From contig JACGCN010000028.1 in assembly GCA_014905825.1 (NCBI GenBank), positions 1-64,000 of the forward strand: a DNA stretch of 64,000 nt, read 5' to 3'. The notes beneath the pieces were generated by a model. That model was given only the letters and a program-made list of their open reading frames with translations. It had not been told where the DNA came from and searched no databases. Positions 13,398 to 23,649 of this stretch are shown one piece after another. Each line of letters opens with the position of its first letter. Positions within the stretch are counted from its first letter, which is position 1. The DNA comes from Lyophyllum atratum. Its lineage: Eukaryota > Basidiomycota > Agaricomycetes > Agaricales > Lyophyllaceae. A program made the translations under genes and the position numbers.

Positions 13398-14038
13398 ATG
13401 TACTATTCGCGCAAGCCACGCCTCGCAGATCGCCAAGGCCTGCCGCTTCTTGAAGTTCCTATTGCTGAGCGCCTCACTGTAAGTTTCCTATTCGTCCTCC
13501 CTTTTTCCTCTCCACCTGGGTTATAGGCCGGAACGCCCGTACGCATCAGGGTCAACTCGCAAGTTCGATACGGCGTCTTTATCCGTTACGAGTGGAGGAA
13601 GGCGTCCGCGGTGGGCGAGTATCGGAGACGTCTGCAGGCGAAGGGGTTCAAGAAGATGCCGAAGGTGAGTGTACTCTAACTGACTTCTCTGAGCGACCGT
13701 TTTGATACCCTTCGAGGGGGTTTGGGTTGCGGACGGGGTGCTCGTCTCCTACAACAGACGTTGGCACCCGGGGGCTAAGTACTGGAGGGGCGACCGCATC
13801 AGCCTGGCGTTAAGAAGTTGCAGAAGGGTAAGTCATGGATTCTCTTCGCCGATTCTAAGCTGACGACTGCTCTTAGGTATAGGGCGACGGCCAGTCTACA
13901 AATGTATATATTGCGACTCTTACGATATACGGAAGGCGTTCTATGGGGACTTGTGAGTGATCGTTGAGAGAAACATCTACATTGTAATAACCTAAGTAAC
14001 CCAGGACCTACAAGACCTGGTCAAACGTGTTTGTATAA
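13398..14038 (+). CDS. Small five-exon gene F2, duplicate of F1
   Basis: Second copy of F1 in the tandem duplication. It starts with MYYSRKPRLADRQGLPLLE and keeps all intron positions, the IRYEWRKASAVGEYRRRLQ core, YKCIYCDSYDIRKAF and the C-terminal SNVFV ending at TAA 14036-14038. Differences from F1 are scattered and mostly conservative (for example V for I, W for Y), and no stop or frame break appears in the core. That pattern suggests the coding sequence is or was under selection, rather than being chance open frame in a repeat. An extra copy of the upstream exon-like pieces (13140-13310) sits before it. Function unknown. Confidence 0.55.
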
Positions 14039-14673
14039 CGCGCAAGGCGCACACGCCTACCGCCAGCGTAATCCTTCCTTACTCTGTGACGATTGTTTCT
14101 AACTCTATTTGATTTGCAGAAGACAGCCTGGCCTGCTGTTGCGACTGCACGGGGAATTATCATGCGATGTGCCGTCCGACGGGGATCGTGGATTCCCAGT
14201 GTGGAGAGCCATTCATGATCTTGTAAGTCCGTAGTTCTCACCGTTCTTCGCGCTCTCAGCCCTGTATGGTAAGATGCAGGTATATCTGGGGATCCACGAA
14301 CCCCTTCTCCTCACCCTCATGTGATGATGAGGTCCAAGACAAACAAGCGGAGTGCGTATGTATCGTCCGACGGGGATCGTGGATCCCCATGATGACGGCC
14401 GTTTGAACTCCTCTGAACTGGTAAGTCGGTGCCCTTACCCCTACCCCAGAACGTATATGTGGGGATCGTGGATCCCCGTCCGACAGCATAACTCTTCATC
14501 CATATGTATGTGTTAACTTTACTCGCATGTACATATTCTAACCCTCTTCGCCAGTAGGTATATGTGGTCCCGTCTCGTCACCGTAGCGAGATTTCTGAGA
14601 CCCTCCGTCGTGGAATATGCGTCTGTTCCCCCGTAGCTTTTTCTGACTTACGTTCTCATTTTTAACACGTAGT

Positions 14674-15065
14674 ATGCAGTGATGTAGTTAAGTACTCAAT
14701 AAAAAAGGTTTTGTGTCGTTCATTCTGGTGAACGTTTGAGCAGAGTGATTCCCATAGTGTGGTAATGGGGTTCTACGATCCCCACGTACGGCTGTCCTCA
14801 CTCAACTTTCATGCAAGTGAACTCACCACAGCAGTGCTTCTGGGTCGTACGTGGGGATCTACGATCCCCACTACTGTAGTTAAGTACTCAATAAAAAAGG
14901 TTTTTGTGTCGTTCATTCTGGTGAACGTTTGAGCAGAGTGATTCCCATAGTGTGGTAATGGGGTTCTACGATCCCCACGTACGGCTGTCCTCACTCACGT
15001 TCATGCAAGTGAACTCACCACAGCAGTGCTTCTGGGTCGTACGTGGGGATCTACGATCCCCACTA
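14674..15065. repeat. Two copies of a ~195-bp repeat with palindromes
   Basis: Block 'gtagttaagtactcaataaa' to 'gtggggatctacgatcccc' occurs at about 14674-14873 and 14873-15065, with a third partial copy at 35475-35585. Each copy has GGGGTTCTACGATCCCC and GGGGATCTACGATCCCC. The third copy sits directly before a tRNA-like gene. Confidence 0.8.
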
Positions 15066-15097
15066 CACATCTCTACGCTATCCTACGCTACTGTGCG

Positions 15098-15390
15098 CTC
15101 CCCTACCTACCCTGCCCTACCCTTCCCTGCCTTCCCTGCCTTCCCTACCCTCCCTACCCTCCCTACCCTCTACCCTCCCTACCCTCCCTACCCTCTACCC
15201 TCCCTGCCCTCCCTACCCTCCCTACCCTCCCTACCCTCCCTACCCTCTACCCTCCCTACCCTCCCTACCCTCTACCCTCCCTGCCCTCCCTACCTACCCT
15301 ACCCTCCCTCCCTACCCTCCCCTACCCTCCCTACCCTACATGATTCTAGGTTTAAATCCCTACCTTTCAAAAAAAGTCCCCATAACCCTA
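15098..15390. repeat. CCCTACC-rich low-complexity tract ending in CCCCATAACCCTA
   Basis: About 240 bp of CCTACCCTCC units, a telomere-like but not canonical sequence, is followed by 'ttctaggtttaaatccctac', an A-run and 'gtccccataacccta'. The same order occurs at 35820-35970, and related tails end at about 59540, 59877, 60370 and 60806. After the tail the flanking sequence differs each time. Confidence 0.75.
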
Positions 15391-15600
15391 CGACGACGAT
15401 TTACCAGAAATTGGTCCCGACGCGGATTCTGAATCCGATTCTGATTGAAAATGACCTTTTCTTCACGCTTCCCATTACGACTTTCCATTCCGCACCCAAC
15501 TTACCATTCCGTTATAAAGCCGCATGTCCATTGCGCAACTCTTAAGGGTTTTTCTGGCAATGAAGGGTTCTGAGCAACCCCTAACCCTTTATCGATTTTT
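15391..15600 (+). pseudogene. Truncated acidic gene tail, inverted copy of 41228-41424
   Basis: Directly after a CCCATAACCCTA junction comes an open piece ending LPEIGPDADSESDSD and TGA (15446-15448), then a 3' flank to about 15600. The reverse strand at 41228-41424 carries the same tail (LPEIGPEADSDSDSD, stop) and the same 3' flank with moderate divergence. Only the last ~20 codons are present here, so the upstream part was lost at the telomere-like junction. The parent gene is not recognised. Confidence 0.6.
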
Positions 15601-15773
15601 CCTCACTCCTTCCATTTTCTTCCCCTTCAAATTGTCACACTGAATTTCAACGAGATGACTTCAAGAAAATTACGACCACAATACATTATATACATCTAAG
15701 AATTTCGATACCGAGGCCCTGAGACACAGCCTTCCGCCTTCCGTTTGCTACCGCCGTTCCCTTTCCGCCGAGT

Positions 15774-17825
15774 TCACTCTTCCCCGTCAACTTCCTCTTC
15801 CTCCTCCTCATCCTCTGAATCGTCCTCCCCCAACCTCGGATTCTTCCAGTTCGTCAACATCGCCAAAGTCGCTTCGTATGTCTTAAGTGCGCTGTCGTAC
15901 CTATCCTCGAAGGTATGCAACAACAAGGAACTGTTCTCGAGCTGCACCTGGGCTTCCCGGATTCGCTTTTCCGCGTCCTCCATGCACAGCCGAGCGTGCT
16001 CGTGATCGAGAAGTACGTCGTTGTACTGTGGCACTCGAGAATACGTGCCGGGATGAAGGAAACGGATGATTCCGCGGTTCACGGGAGCCATTGGGCCCGT
16101 TGGTCGAGGTGGAAACGGAATCTGCGACGGTCCTGGAATCGGTCGCGGAACTGGTTGACTCGTGCGAGGGTCGTAGATTGTCGGCATCGAGCCTTTTGGA
16201 CCGTAGAAGGTCGCATCGGGTTCTCTTACCCGCAGTGCAGCCTTCCGCCCTCGTTCGCTGTCTCGGTCGGACTCGAAATCGTCTCCCGAGTTATCGATAT
16301 CGGTTTCCACCTCGGCCTTTGCCTTCCCTTTTCCTTTTCCTTTGCTCGTCGCCCTCGCCTTTCCTCTGCCCTTTCCTTTCTTCTTCGGTACTCTCGACGG
16401 TTGCTGGTCCTTCCGCACGACAATCGGGAGGCTGCATCGCATCTTCCGCGTGTTGCAACTTACGCACGCACCGATACTGCCGTCCCGAAGTGTCCGTAGT
16501 CCGCAGATAGCACCGCTTTTTCGACATCCATCGCACTAGGTGAAAGTCAATTATAAATGCGGTACCGTATTGCGAGAAAGACTTACTGTTGTAGTGTTTA
16601 CCGCAGGCGCGGGCCTATGGCTCCCTACCGTCATGTAGGCGGTCCTGCGCGGGATCACGACCGAGTCCATGACTTGCCGCTTTCTAGGTCTCGGGTTGTC
16701 GTCCTCCTCTTCTTCCTCCTCTTCCGACGATTGAGCATCGCTAAAGGGAGCCGGCGAGGAGGCGCGTTTTCGCTTCCTAGGCGCCTCGGGAGAGGTGCTA
16801 ATATCGGTTGGGTGGGCGAGAGTGTTCCCTGGTGGTGCCGAGTCTCGGTCCTGGCCCATGGATCCCGGGGTGCCGTATGCCGCTGGTTCCGGGGTGTCCT
16901 CTTCGATCACCAACGTTAACGCCTCGACTTGTTCTAGCGCCGCCTCCATCTCCTCCTCTTCCCTCCGCCTTCTCATCCGCTCCAACCGAACCTCCTTGTC
17001 TGCCGCTCTCTTCCTAGCCTGACCCGCTTTTACCCTTTCCGCCTCCTCCTGCTGTTTCCCTCCTGGCCTCGTCGCCTGTCCGCCTTGGTCCTCGTTGTCC
17101 CGCGCAGCGATTTCCTCTGCCATCTTCCGGGACTCGCGTTGTTCCTCCTCGTCCGCTTCTCGCGCTTTCGTCGCCTCTTCTTCCTCTTCCGCCTCCCGCG
17201 CTTTCCTCGCCGCCTCTTCTTCCTCTTCCGCCTCCCGCGCTTTCGCCGCCTCTTCTTCCTCTTCCGCCTCCCGCGCTTTCCTCGCCTCTTCTTCCTCTTC
17301 CGCCTCCCGCGCTTTCCTCGCCGCCTCTGCCTGTTTCTCCTCCCGCGCTTTCCTTGCTTCTTCCGCTTGCCGCAGCGCTTCAGCCTGCCGAGCCGCTTCA
17401 GCTTGTCGCTCCTCCTCGGCTATCCTCCCTTCCTCGGCCACCCGAGCCTCCTCCGCAGCCTCAGCACGCCCGATAAACTGTGGAAACCGTTGTTAAAAAC
17501 GTAGAGAAAAAGAAATAACGTGACGCACCTCGTCTGCCCATTCGACCAATCTTCCCGAGTTGTCATAGCCTTTCGCTTGACGGATGAGTCCCGCGATCTC
17601 GATGGTCATTCGTTCCTCGTCTTCCCAGACCAATTCAGTCGTCGCTGGGTCCCGAGCGCGCCAGATAGCCACGTTATTGCAAAAAGTAGCCACCTGGAGT
17701 ACAGAATCCTCGGTACCAATGAGGGGGGCGGGTCCTTCTTTGCCCATGAGTGCATCATAATCCTCACGAAGGTTCCGGAGGGCACGACGGAGGACAGCAG
17801 CAGTGGAGGCAGTAGAGGTCGACAT
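15774..17825 (-). CDS. Zn2Cys6-like, coiled-coil protein
   Basis: Three exons: 17825 to about 17526, about 17480 to 16599, and about 16539 to 15774. The first encodes a conserved-looking domain ending LVEWADEV. The second is a long Ala/Glu/Arg/Lys coiled coil built from imperfect 39-bp repeats (KAREAEEEEEA units, 17150-17330), then a Pro/Ser linker. The third opens with CDGC-x6-C and CVSC-x6-C, the cysteine spacing of a fungal Zn2Cys6 cluster, followed by a basic KGKGK region, a short coiled coil and an acidic C-terminus. The splice joining exons 2 and 3 (donor GTAAGT near 16598, acceptor CTAG near 16540) is in phase and brings the cysteines into frame. Here the cluster is internal, not N-terminal as in most Zn2Cys6 regulators. 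It is likely a DNA- or chromatin-binding nuclear protein; target unknown. Confidence 0.75.
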
Positions 17826-18383
17826 GGTAATGATGAGAGGAAGAAACAAGAACGATGCGACTTTGATAAAAAGTTGAACTTGCCACGAGTAACATTCCCA
17901 CGCCACACACGTGATGGTCACGACACCGCGTTAACCCGCCGTTGGTATTTCTTATGGAGAGCAGATCATAAGACCCCTTACTCCCTGACCGCCGGGCTCG
18001 GGGCCTTTGGCATTTTTACGAGCTTTCCGACACCTGTGGGTTGTCATATCTCGGCATTTACTTAGCGAGCTTTCCGATTACGACTTTCCGAGGTTCGCGA
18101 ACTTCCACTTGTCCACGGAATTCCATACTTGCCAGCACCTAGTCGCAACATCTAAATATACGATCTGATGTCCTAGTGAACATACGCCGTCGTCGTTCCC
18201 GACGACCGAGGGGTGCTGCCCTTCAACGGTTACCCCCTGCCTCGACTACTATACTATTCTGTTATAAGAGGTCCTAACCCCAAGTCACTCCTTATTGTGA
18301 CAACGTGATGTCAGCTGACCGTATACACCGTAGCTCACCGTAATCCACCGTAACTCACCCTGTAACTCACCCGCATTCACCGT

Positions 18384-18598
18384 AATCCACCGTAGATCAG
18401 CCTAGGCATCAACGAAATATACCACAAGAGACAAGATAAATATCCCCACCCTAAACAGAGCTAACCAACCCTAACTCTAACTCTAACCAACCTAACCTCT
18501 AACCACCCTAACCTCTAACCAACCCTAACATGGTACGCCCCCCGGCTGGTGGGGTGCCCTAGAAATTGATGGCGGAATTGACGGGGACGGGCTCAGCT
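18384..18598. repeat. Repeat with degenerate telomere-like CTAACC tract, copy 1
   Basis: Contains ACCGTAATCC motifs, then 'ctaaccaaccctaactctaa' and related degenerate TTAGGG-complement units, then 'ggtacgccccccggctggtg'. A nearly identical block lies at 34812-35023. Not a true telomere end, because unique genes lie on both sides. The flanks 17930-18384 hold no supportable gene. Confidence 0.8.
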
Positions 18599-18633
18599 AG
18601 GGTGCTATTATTCCGTCCCGACACACAACAAAA

Positions 18634-18918
18634 TCAATCGTCACCGTCGGTTCCTCGACCATCCGACTCGGTAGCTTCTGCCTGCTGCTTTTTTCTGCGT
18701 GGCGGAGCTCGTCTGTTTTTCGATTTCTTGGACCGTGCCTTGCTCATGGCCTTCTTGACCCATCGCTCTTGATTCACTGCCCTTCGCGCCGTCCTACCGT
18801 CGTAACCGCGCAATTCCAGCATCCCGATCCTCATCGCCTTGGCTCCCGTCAATGCAGGTGCACTGCGCGTCGACCTTTTCAACGCCGACCCATCTCCAAT
18901 CGAGAGCAAGCGGTAGTA
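18634..18918 (-). pseudogene. Degraded C-terminal copy of the Ulp1-type gene
   Basis: The minus strand encodes YYRLLSIGDGSALKRSTRSA, then TGAKAMRIGMLE and a Lys/Arg-rich tail. This matches, with few changes, the last ~85 residues of the protein encoded at 23650-29091. Nothing of the protease or middle region is present upstream. At the break the sequence switches to a ~40-bp block containing CCACACACGTGA, which also lies upstream of the Zn2Cys6-like gene (about 17889-17930). This is a fragment left by rearrangement. Confidence 0.75.
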
Positions 18919-19801
18919 TTCCCACGCCACACACGTGAACGTCACGACCCCGCGTTGAACCAGTGACGACTTTGGCCAACTGAGGACAGTTGGTATTTCA
19001 AGTGAAGAGGAGATGATGAAGCTCCGTATTGCTTGACCACTGGAACCCGTATTTTCGCATGCTTACGAGTTCGCCTGCACTCTCGGAATGACAGTTCTCG
19101 GCATCCACTTTCCGCACCTCCCGAGGCCTACCTTCCGCGCACTTTCTGAGGGTTCTGTTATTTCCGATTTGAAAACCCTGACTACCATACTATTCTATTA
19201 TAACAGTGTAGCTATCGCAACTTACAATATAGCGCTTTTTACTTAGACTTACTCAACCCTAGTTCATTACGGTGTATTACGGTTGATAACGGTGAATGAC
19301 GATGTTCGGTCTACACGTTGAACGAGATATTTGTAGTGTTTATCAGTTTTTTCTGAGTCGAATTGGGACGCGGAGTGCTCCTGCGTTACTATTTAGAGCA
19401 GTTGCATGAAAGACTTTGGGTATGGCTCACGCAGATCGACCAATCTGGATCGCCATGCTTCGGAACCCTGAGAATGGGTTCCGGGTCTCTGAGCCTGCGG
19501 TCGGGTCTCGACCGAAGGGCTAGGCGACAGCCATGGCGGTGGTGGTGGTGGCGGCGGCAGTGGTGATGGTGACCGCGAGGGAGGCCAGTTATTTTCTAAC
19601 GGAAATGCTTAGCGGAGAATCGCTACCTAGGCAGCTGGAGTACGTTACCCGATACTTGGCTGTCACTCTGCTCAACCTGCTCGTCTATTGTTCCAACCCC
19701 TGACAAGAAAAAGGTGTTTGAATACCTGCTTGCTTAGATATGTATCGTATTTAATTACAGTCCATTTCCATCTCATCGTTCACCACATCTGAGCTCATCG
19801 G

Positions 19802-20412
19802 TTAGTCGATAGAATCAACAGGAAAGGAAAATTTGGACGAACCTTCCTCTTCGGGTGGGTTGCGCACTCCTGCGGGCGCCAGCAGTGCCTCCCATGACAA
19901 TTTCCCATCCTTGCAATTTGGCCACCCCGGCGGCATATCCTTCAACTTAGGGACCCCCGGCCAGTTCTGTTCAACTAACGGAAACGTTGAACGGTCAGTT
20001 CGACATGTAAAAAAGAAATCAATCAGAAAGATTAACACGTACTGTTAACCTTCGCTTGCCGCATCAAGGGCGTGTCGGTGATGGGGGTGATGTCCTTACG
20101 CAGTATGCGAAGGTGCACGCACGGCGACCCCGTGGTAAAAGGCGCAGGCGGGGCGGGAGTGGTCTTTTGAGGCAAATCGCCAGACGCGGTGGGTGGCGGG
20201 GGTGTTGCAGGGCGTTGGCCATCGAGTTCCACGGCGACCTCCTCCTCCTCGTGCCGGTTACGCGCACGTTTTCTTCTTGAGGCAGGCTCGGGTTCCTCCG
20301 GACCCGCTGGCGGCCCTTCAGCCAGGGGCACGAGTGAGATGAGCATACATTAGTGATGATTAAGGGCGTACTTACTTTTGTTTTTGTTTCTCTGGGTAGT
20401 TGTACCGGTCAT
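19802..20412 (-). CDS. Small three-exon gene, unknown function
   Basis: Start ATG at 20410-20412 (MTGTTTQRNKNK), first donor GTAAGT near 20375, acceptor AAG near 20320, second intron about 20042 to 19978, stop TAA at 19802. Both splices keep frame. The ~160-aa product has a Pro/Glu segment (AGPEEPEPASRRKRARNRH), an acidic run EEEEVAVELDG, a TPPPP linker and a C-terminal block EQNWPGVPKLKDMPPGWPNC. The KRARNRH stretch could be a nuclear localisation signal. No domain recognised. The model rests on splice signals and frame continuity alone. Confidence 0.5.
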
Positions 20413-20624
20413 GGTGGCGGTGAGCGCGTGGCTAAGGATGGACAGACGACGAACTTGAGAGGACCGTGGTGGTGCAGATTAAATTGACGCGTAAGCGAAA
20501 TTCTTTCACACGGAGATTGGATTATCCCGGAATTTGCCGCTTGCCCGAAACGAGGCGACGCTCGTTCATTTCTTTCAAGTAGAAAGCACGTAAATAGGAC
20601 AGAGAATTGGGTCATCAACGGTAG

Positions 20625-20905
20625 ATGACGCTGAATGACGCTCCATTACGCTATATTACGGTGAATGACGGTGGATTGAGCTGGATTCGCCTGAAGGGTT
20701 ACCTGCGCGAATGTGGCGACTCTCGTTCGTAGAAAGCACTTCTGGGCACGCCTGACCCTGGTAGAGTACAAATAGGACAGGGAATCGGGTCACCGACGGT
20801 AGATGACGCTGAATGACGCTCCATTACGCTATATTACGGTGAATGACGGTGGATTAAGCTGGATTCGCCTGAAGGGTTACCTGCGCGAATGTGGCGACTC
20901 TCGTT
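20625..20905. repeat. Direct repeat of ~105 bp, two copies
   Basis: The block 'gacgctgaatgacgctccat' to 'gaatgtggcgactctcgttc' occurs at about 20625-20730 and 20797-20905, separated by unrelated sequence. It includes TATTACGGTGAATGACGGTG, a form of the ATTACGGTGA decamer scattered across this window. No gene is supported between 20413 and 21005. Confidence 0.8.
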
Positions 20906-21005
20906 CATTTCTTACTCCATGTAAAGTTGACGCCTCCAAGAAAATGTATTTGTTTTGTTTTCCGCGCGCAATAAAAAAACATGTATGGCCAAAAGTAGAG
21001 TAACC

Positions 21006-23289
21006 CTATGCCGCCGCGCTCCTTCTAGACCTGGAAACCGCAATCCATCCTCGAAGTACCGTGGCAAAATCCAGCGCCAGTGTTGAGGCCTCAGATTCGC
21101 AGTAACTTAGAAATAGGCCGGCGGAGTGGCTTGTGGCGATCTCGTTGACAAAGTACTGCAGCCCGCCATTGGGTAAACCCACGATGGAGACGTCGATACG
21201 ACAGAAAACTCGTAGATCAGAACTCCAGTATTCTTTGAGCCGTTTCCCGTGCGCCTCGACCAGACCATTGTAAGTTTTCGTGAGGAAGGAAGTTAATTCC
21301 TCTCGACCTTTTTCACGTTCCCATGCTGGACAGAAGACGGGGTTGGTCCAGGGTTGATCACTATGACGTACTAAGTCAGACGTAAATAAAAAATAAACGA
21401 CAGCCCCCCACTTACCGTAAGTGGCCCAGGGGGGTGAGGCCGAACACCCATGATATAGAGAGTTCGTCTTTCGACTTAGGAGTGGTGCTGATCATGTAAC
21501 TAAGCGAGCCGCCTATGAAATAGGCGCGGATCTCCCCGTAGACTCGCATGCCCTCGACGAAGGGGACGGCAAACCAACTTGGCTGGATGTGAAGCTCACG
21601 AAGAGACTTGATATCCCATTGAGCCCGACATTCTCTTTCCGCCTCCTCCAACTGGACCTGGAAATCGGTGTCACGGTCGAACAGAACGTGATGGCTGGAG
21701 TCGCTGAATGTCCTCTTCAAGACGAGACCCCGTCGATCGGAAGTTTCCTCCAGGGGGTTCTCAAGGACGGAAAAATGGGGATACCAGGTGTTCGTGATAT
21801 CTCGGGCGCACTCGGCCAGGTCTCGGACGATGGGGATTTTGTGGGAGTGGTCCAGGGTCTGGTCCGGGTTAGCCCATACGAGAGTCCGCTGTGAAAGGAG
21901 GTGCAGGTTTGAAATATACTTGGCCACAGTCTTCGCTGGCATGTACCCCGCGTTTGCAGGGTTCCTGAGCGACCACCACGATAAATCAATCAACGAAGAA
22001 CTTGAATCCGTAGAAAACTCACATAAAGTCGCCCGTCAGATTGAACCCTCCCAGGACGAGGTCCATCGACACCAGCTGGTTCCAATCAGTGCCCTTGCCA
22101 GCCACTACAGCCTGCTTGTATTTCTCGTAAGTGAAGAGGGTTACTTCGGCGGGGCCAGTCTTAGTCGCCAGGGCGTATACAACTAGTAACTGATAATAGT
22201 TGGATGAGGGTCGTGGAAAAAGTAAACGATAGAGCGCGGGGCGACTCACCCAGTCCCAGTAAAGAGGGTTCTCACCCTTCTTCTTGTCGAGTGCGAAGAC
22301 GAGCCGAGGAAATGCCTTTTGAATTTAGTGTGCCATTGACGATCGATGAGATCGCTGCTAAGCATCCACCCGTCCCTTGTGATCGCGCTCTCCTTGTCGG
22401 TACGGCGGCCAGGGTCCTCGACGAAAACGACCCGGATCTCCTTCTGATAGAAATCAGACTCGGAGATGGGACGAAGTGCGGGAAAAATGAACGGATAGTC
22501 GTGAATAGGAGGCGGGGGCGCAGTAGAACCTTGGAAGGGAGGTGGCCGCGTACCGCTATGACGAGGGGAAGGAGGGGGCGGGGAGGTCACCGTACCAATC
22601 GAACGATAATGCATGGACGGCGGCGCACTGGATCGAGAGGACGGAGATGTCATCATACCGACGGAACGACGAGGGACAGCGGGTGGCTGCAGACGGAGCT
22701 CGTCATCATCGGACGACGATGGCGGCGGAGTGGAGGCGCGCTGCTTGCCCTTCCCTTTCGATCGAGGGGCCACGGGCTCGTCTCTGCGGTGACGGGAGGA
22801 ACTTGCTTTCTGAGGGTGGCCAGATGATGAAGGAGAGGGGGAGCGTTGACGGCGGTCCTTGCGAGGGACGGGGGATGGAGACGGGACAGGAGAGGGAGCC
22901 GTGTGTTTCTTGACATCTTGACTGGAATCAGAGTCGGTATCCTCGTCCGAAAGTGGTTCATCGGACTTGAGGAGCCTCCTGCGCGCGTTACGATACCTAA
23001 CCCTCAAACCGTCAGGGGGAATGGCCTCGGCAGCGCGCAAGTTGATGGTGGTGCCGGTGCCGTAGCGCTTCCAGAGATAGTTCGCCAGAGGCCGCACCTC
23101 ATCAACTAACAAGGTTCTAGCTTCCCTCTTGTTAGGGGACTCAGGATGAGCAGGACACTGCCGATCGCAGTTACGATGGACTCTTGTCGACTTGATATGA
23201 TCTCCTAACGCGCTACCGACGGGGAAAAAGACACGGTGGCACTCTTTAGAGTGGCCGCAGGTGTGGGGGCATATCTTGAAGGAAGGCAT
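21006..23289 (-). CDS. C-family protein C1 (paralogue of C2), one frame break
   Basis: The N-terminus has Cys/His clusters (CPHTCGHSKEC, then HRNCDRQCPAHP) that may bind zinc. A long Ser/Pro and charged linker follows, then a conserved block IRVVFVED, matched by IKVTFVEH in C2. Downstream exons (about 22189-22022, 21961-21414 and 21360-21006) encode a second folded region ending near VFCRIDVSIVGLPNGGLQYF, matched by TFCCMDVSVFKDEQGRYQHV in C2. Introns are in phase. One break lies near 22325 in TTCAAAAGGCATTT: upstream reads KFKRHF, but the continuation LDKKKGENPLYWDW needs one more base. It is either an indel error in the A-run or true inactivation. Function unknown; the family appears twice in this island. 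Confidence 0.7.
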
Positions 23290-23389
23290 GGTGATGAGCA
23301 GTGAAGTCTGAGGAGCGCAGAGATGGTGGATGAGAGCTGGAGATAAGGAGGCGGTGCGAGAAGAACCTAGTCACTCGTTATTGTGACAA

Positions 23390-23485
23390 CGTGATGGTCA
23401 GCTGACCGTCATACAGCGTAATTCACCGTAATTCACCGTAAAGCAGCGCAGGTCCGTAATCCACCGTAATTCACCGTTACATGAT
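23390..23485. repeat. TCACCGTAAT decamer cluster
   Basis: Several head-to-tail ACCGTAATTC and ACCGTAATCC units between C1 and the Ulp1-type gene. The same motif clusters at 18320-18395, 34600-34835 and 38582-38615, always between genes. Confidence 0.65.
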
Positions 23486-23649
23486 GATCAAACGTCTCGA
23501 TGCACCGGTATAATTGCATTTTTTCCCCACTTGACCAGATTAGGCCTGTGCACTACTTTGCCTAGCTACTACGCGCATAAACGTCCGCGGCAACGGCAGC
23601 CCCGATACTAAGTGCGGGCTGCGTACATGTGAATTGCTCTAAGCCAACT

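Larger units (their letters stand above)
10522..14475. repeat. ~1.97-kb tandem direct duplication
   Basis: Unit 1 (10522-12490) and unit 2 (12491-14475) start with the same 'tatactacacacgccg' block and stay near identical for about 700 bp, then diverge moderately. Offset is about 1969 bp. Each unit holds one copy of the small gene F and several GGGGATC-N3-GAWCCCC palindromes (for example 10569, 10657, 10724, 10800 and their copies at 12538, 12626, 12693, 12769). Unit 1 has an extra internal ~188-bp repeat at 11986-12360. The array begins 13 bp after the H1 stop codon. Confidence 0.88.

Noticed and set aside
18480..18535. True telomere end
   Set aside because: The CTAACC units are degenerate, short and flanked by genes on both sides; only interstitial telomere-like sequence is supported.
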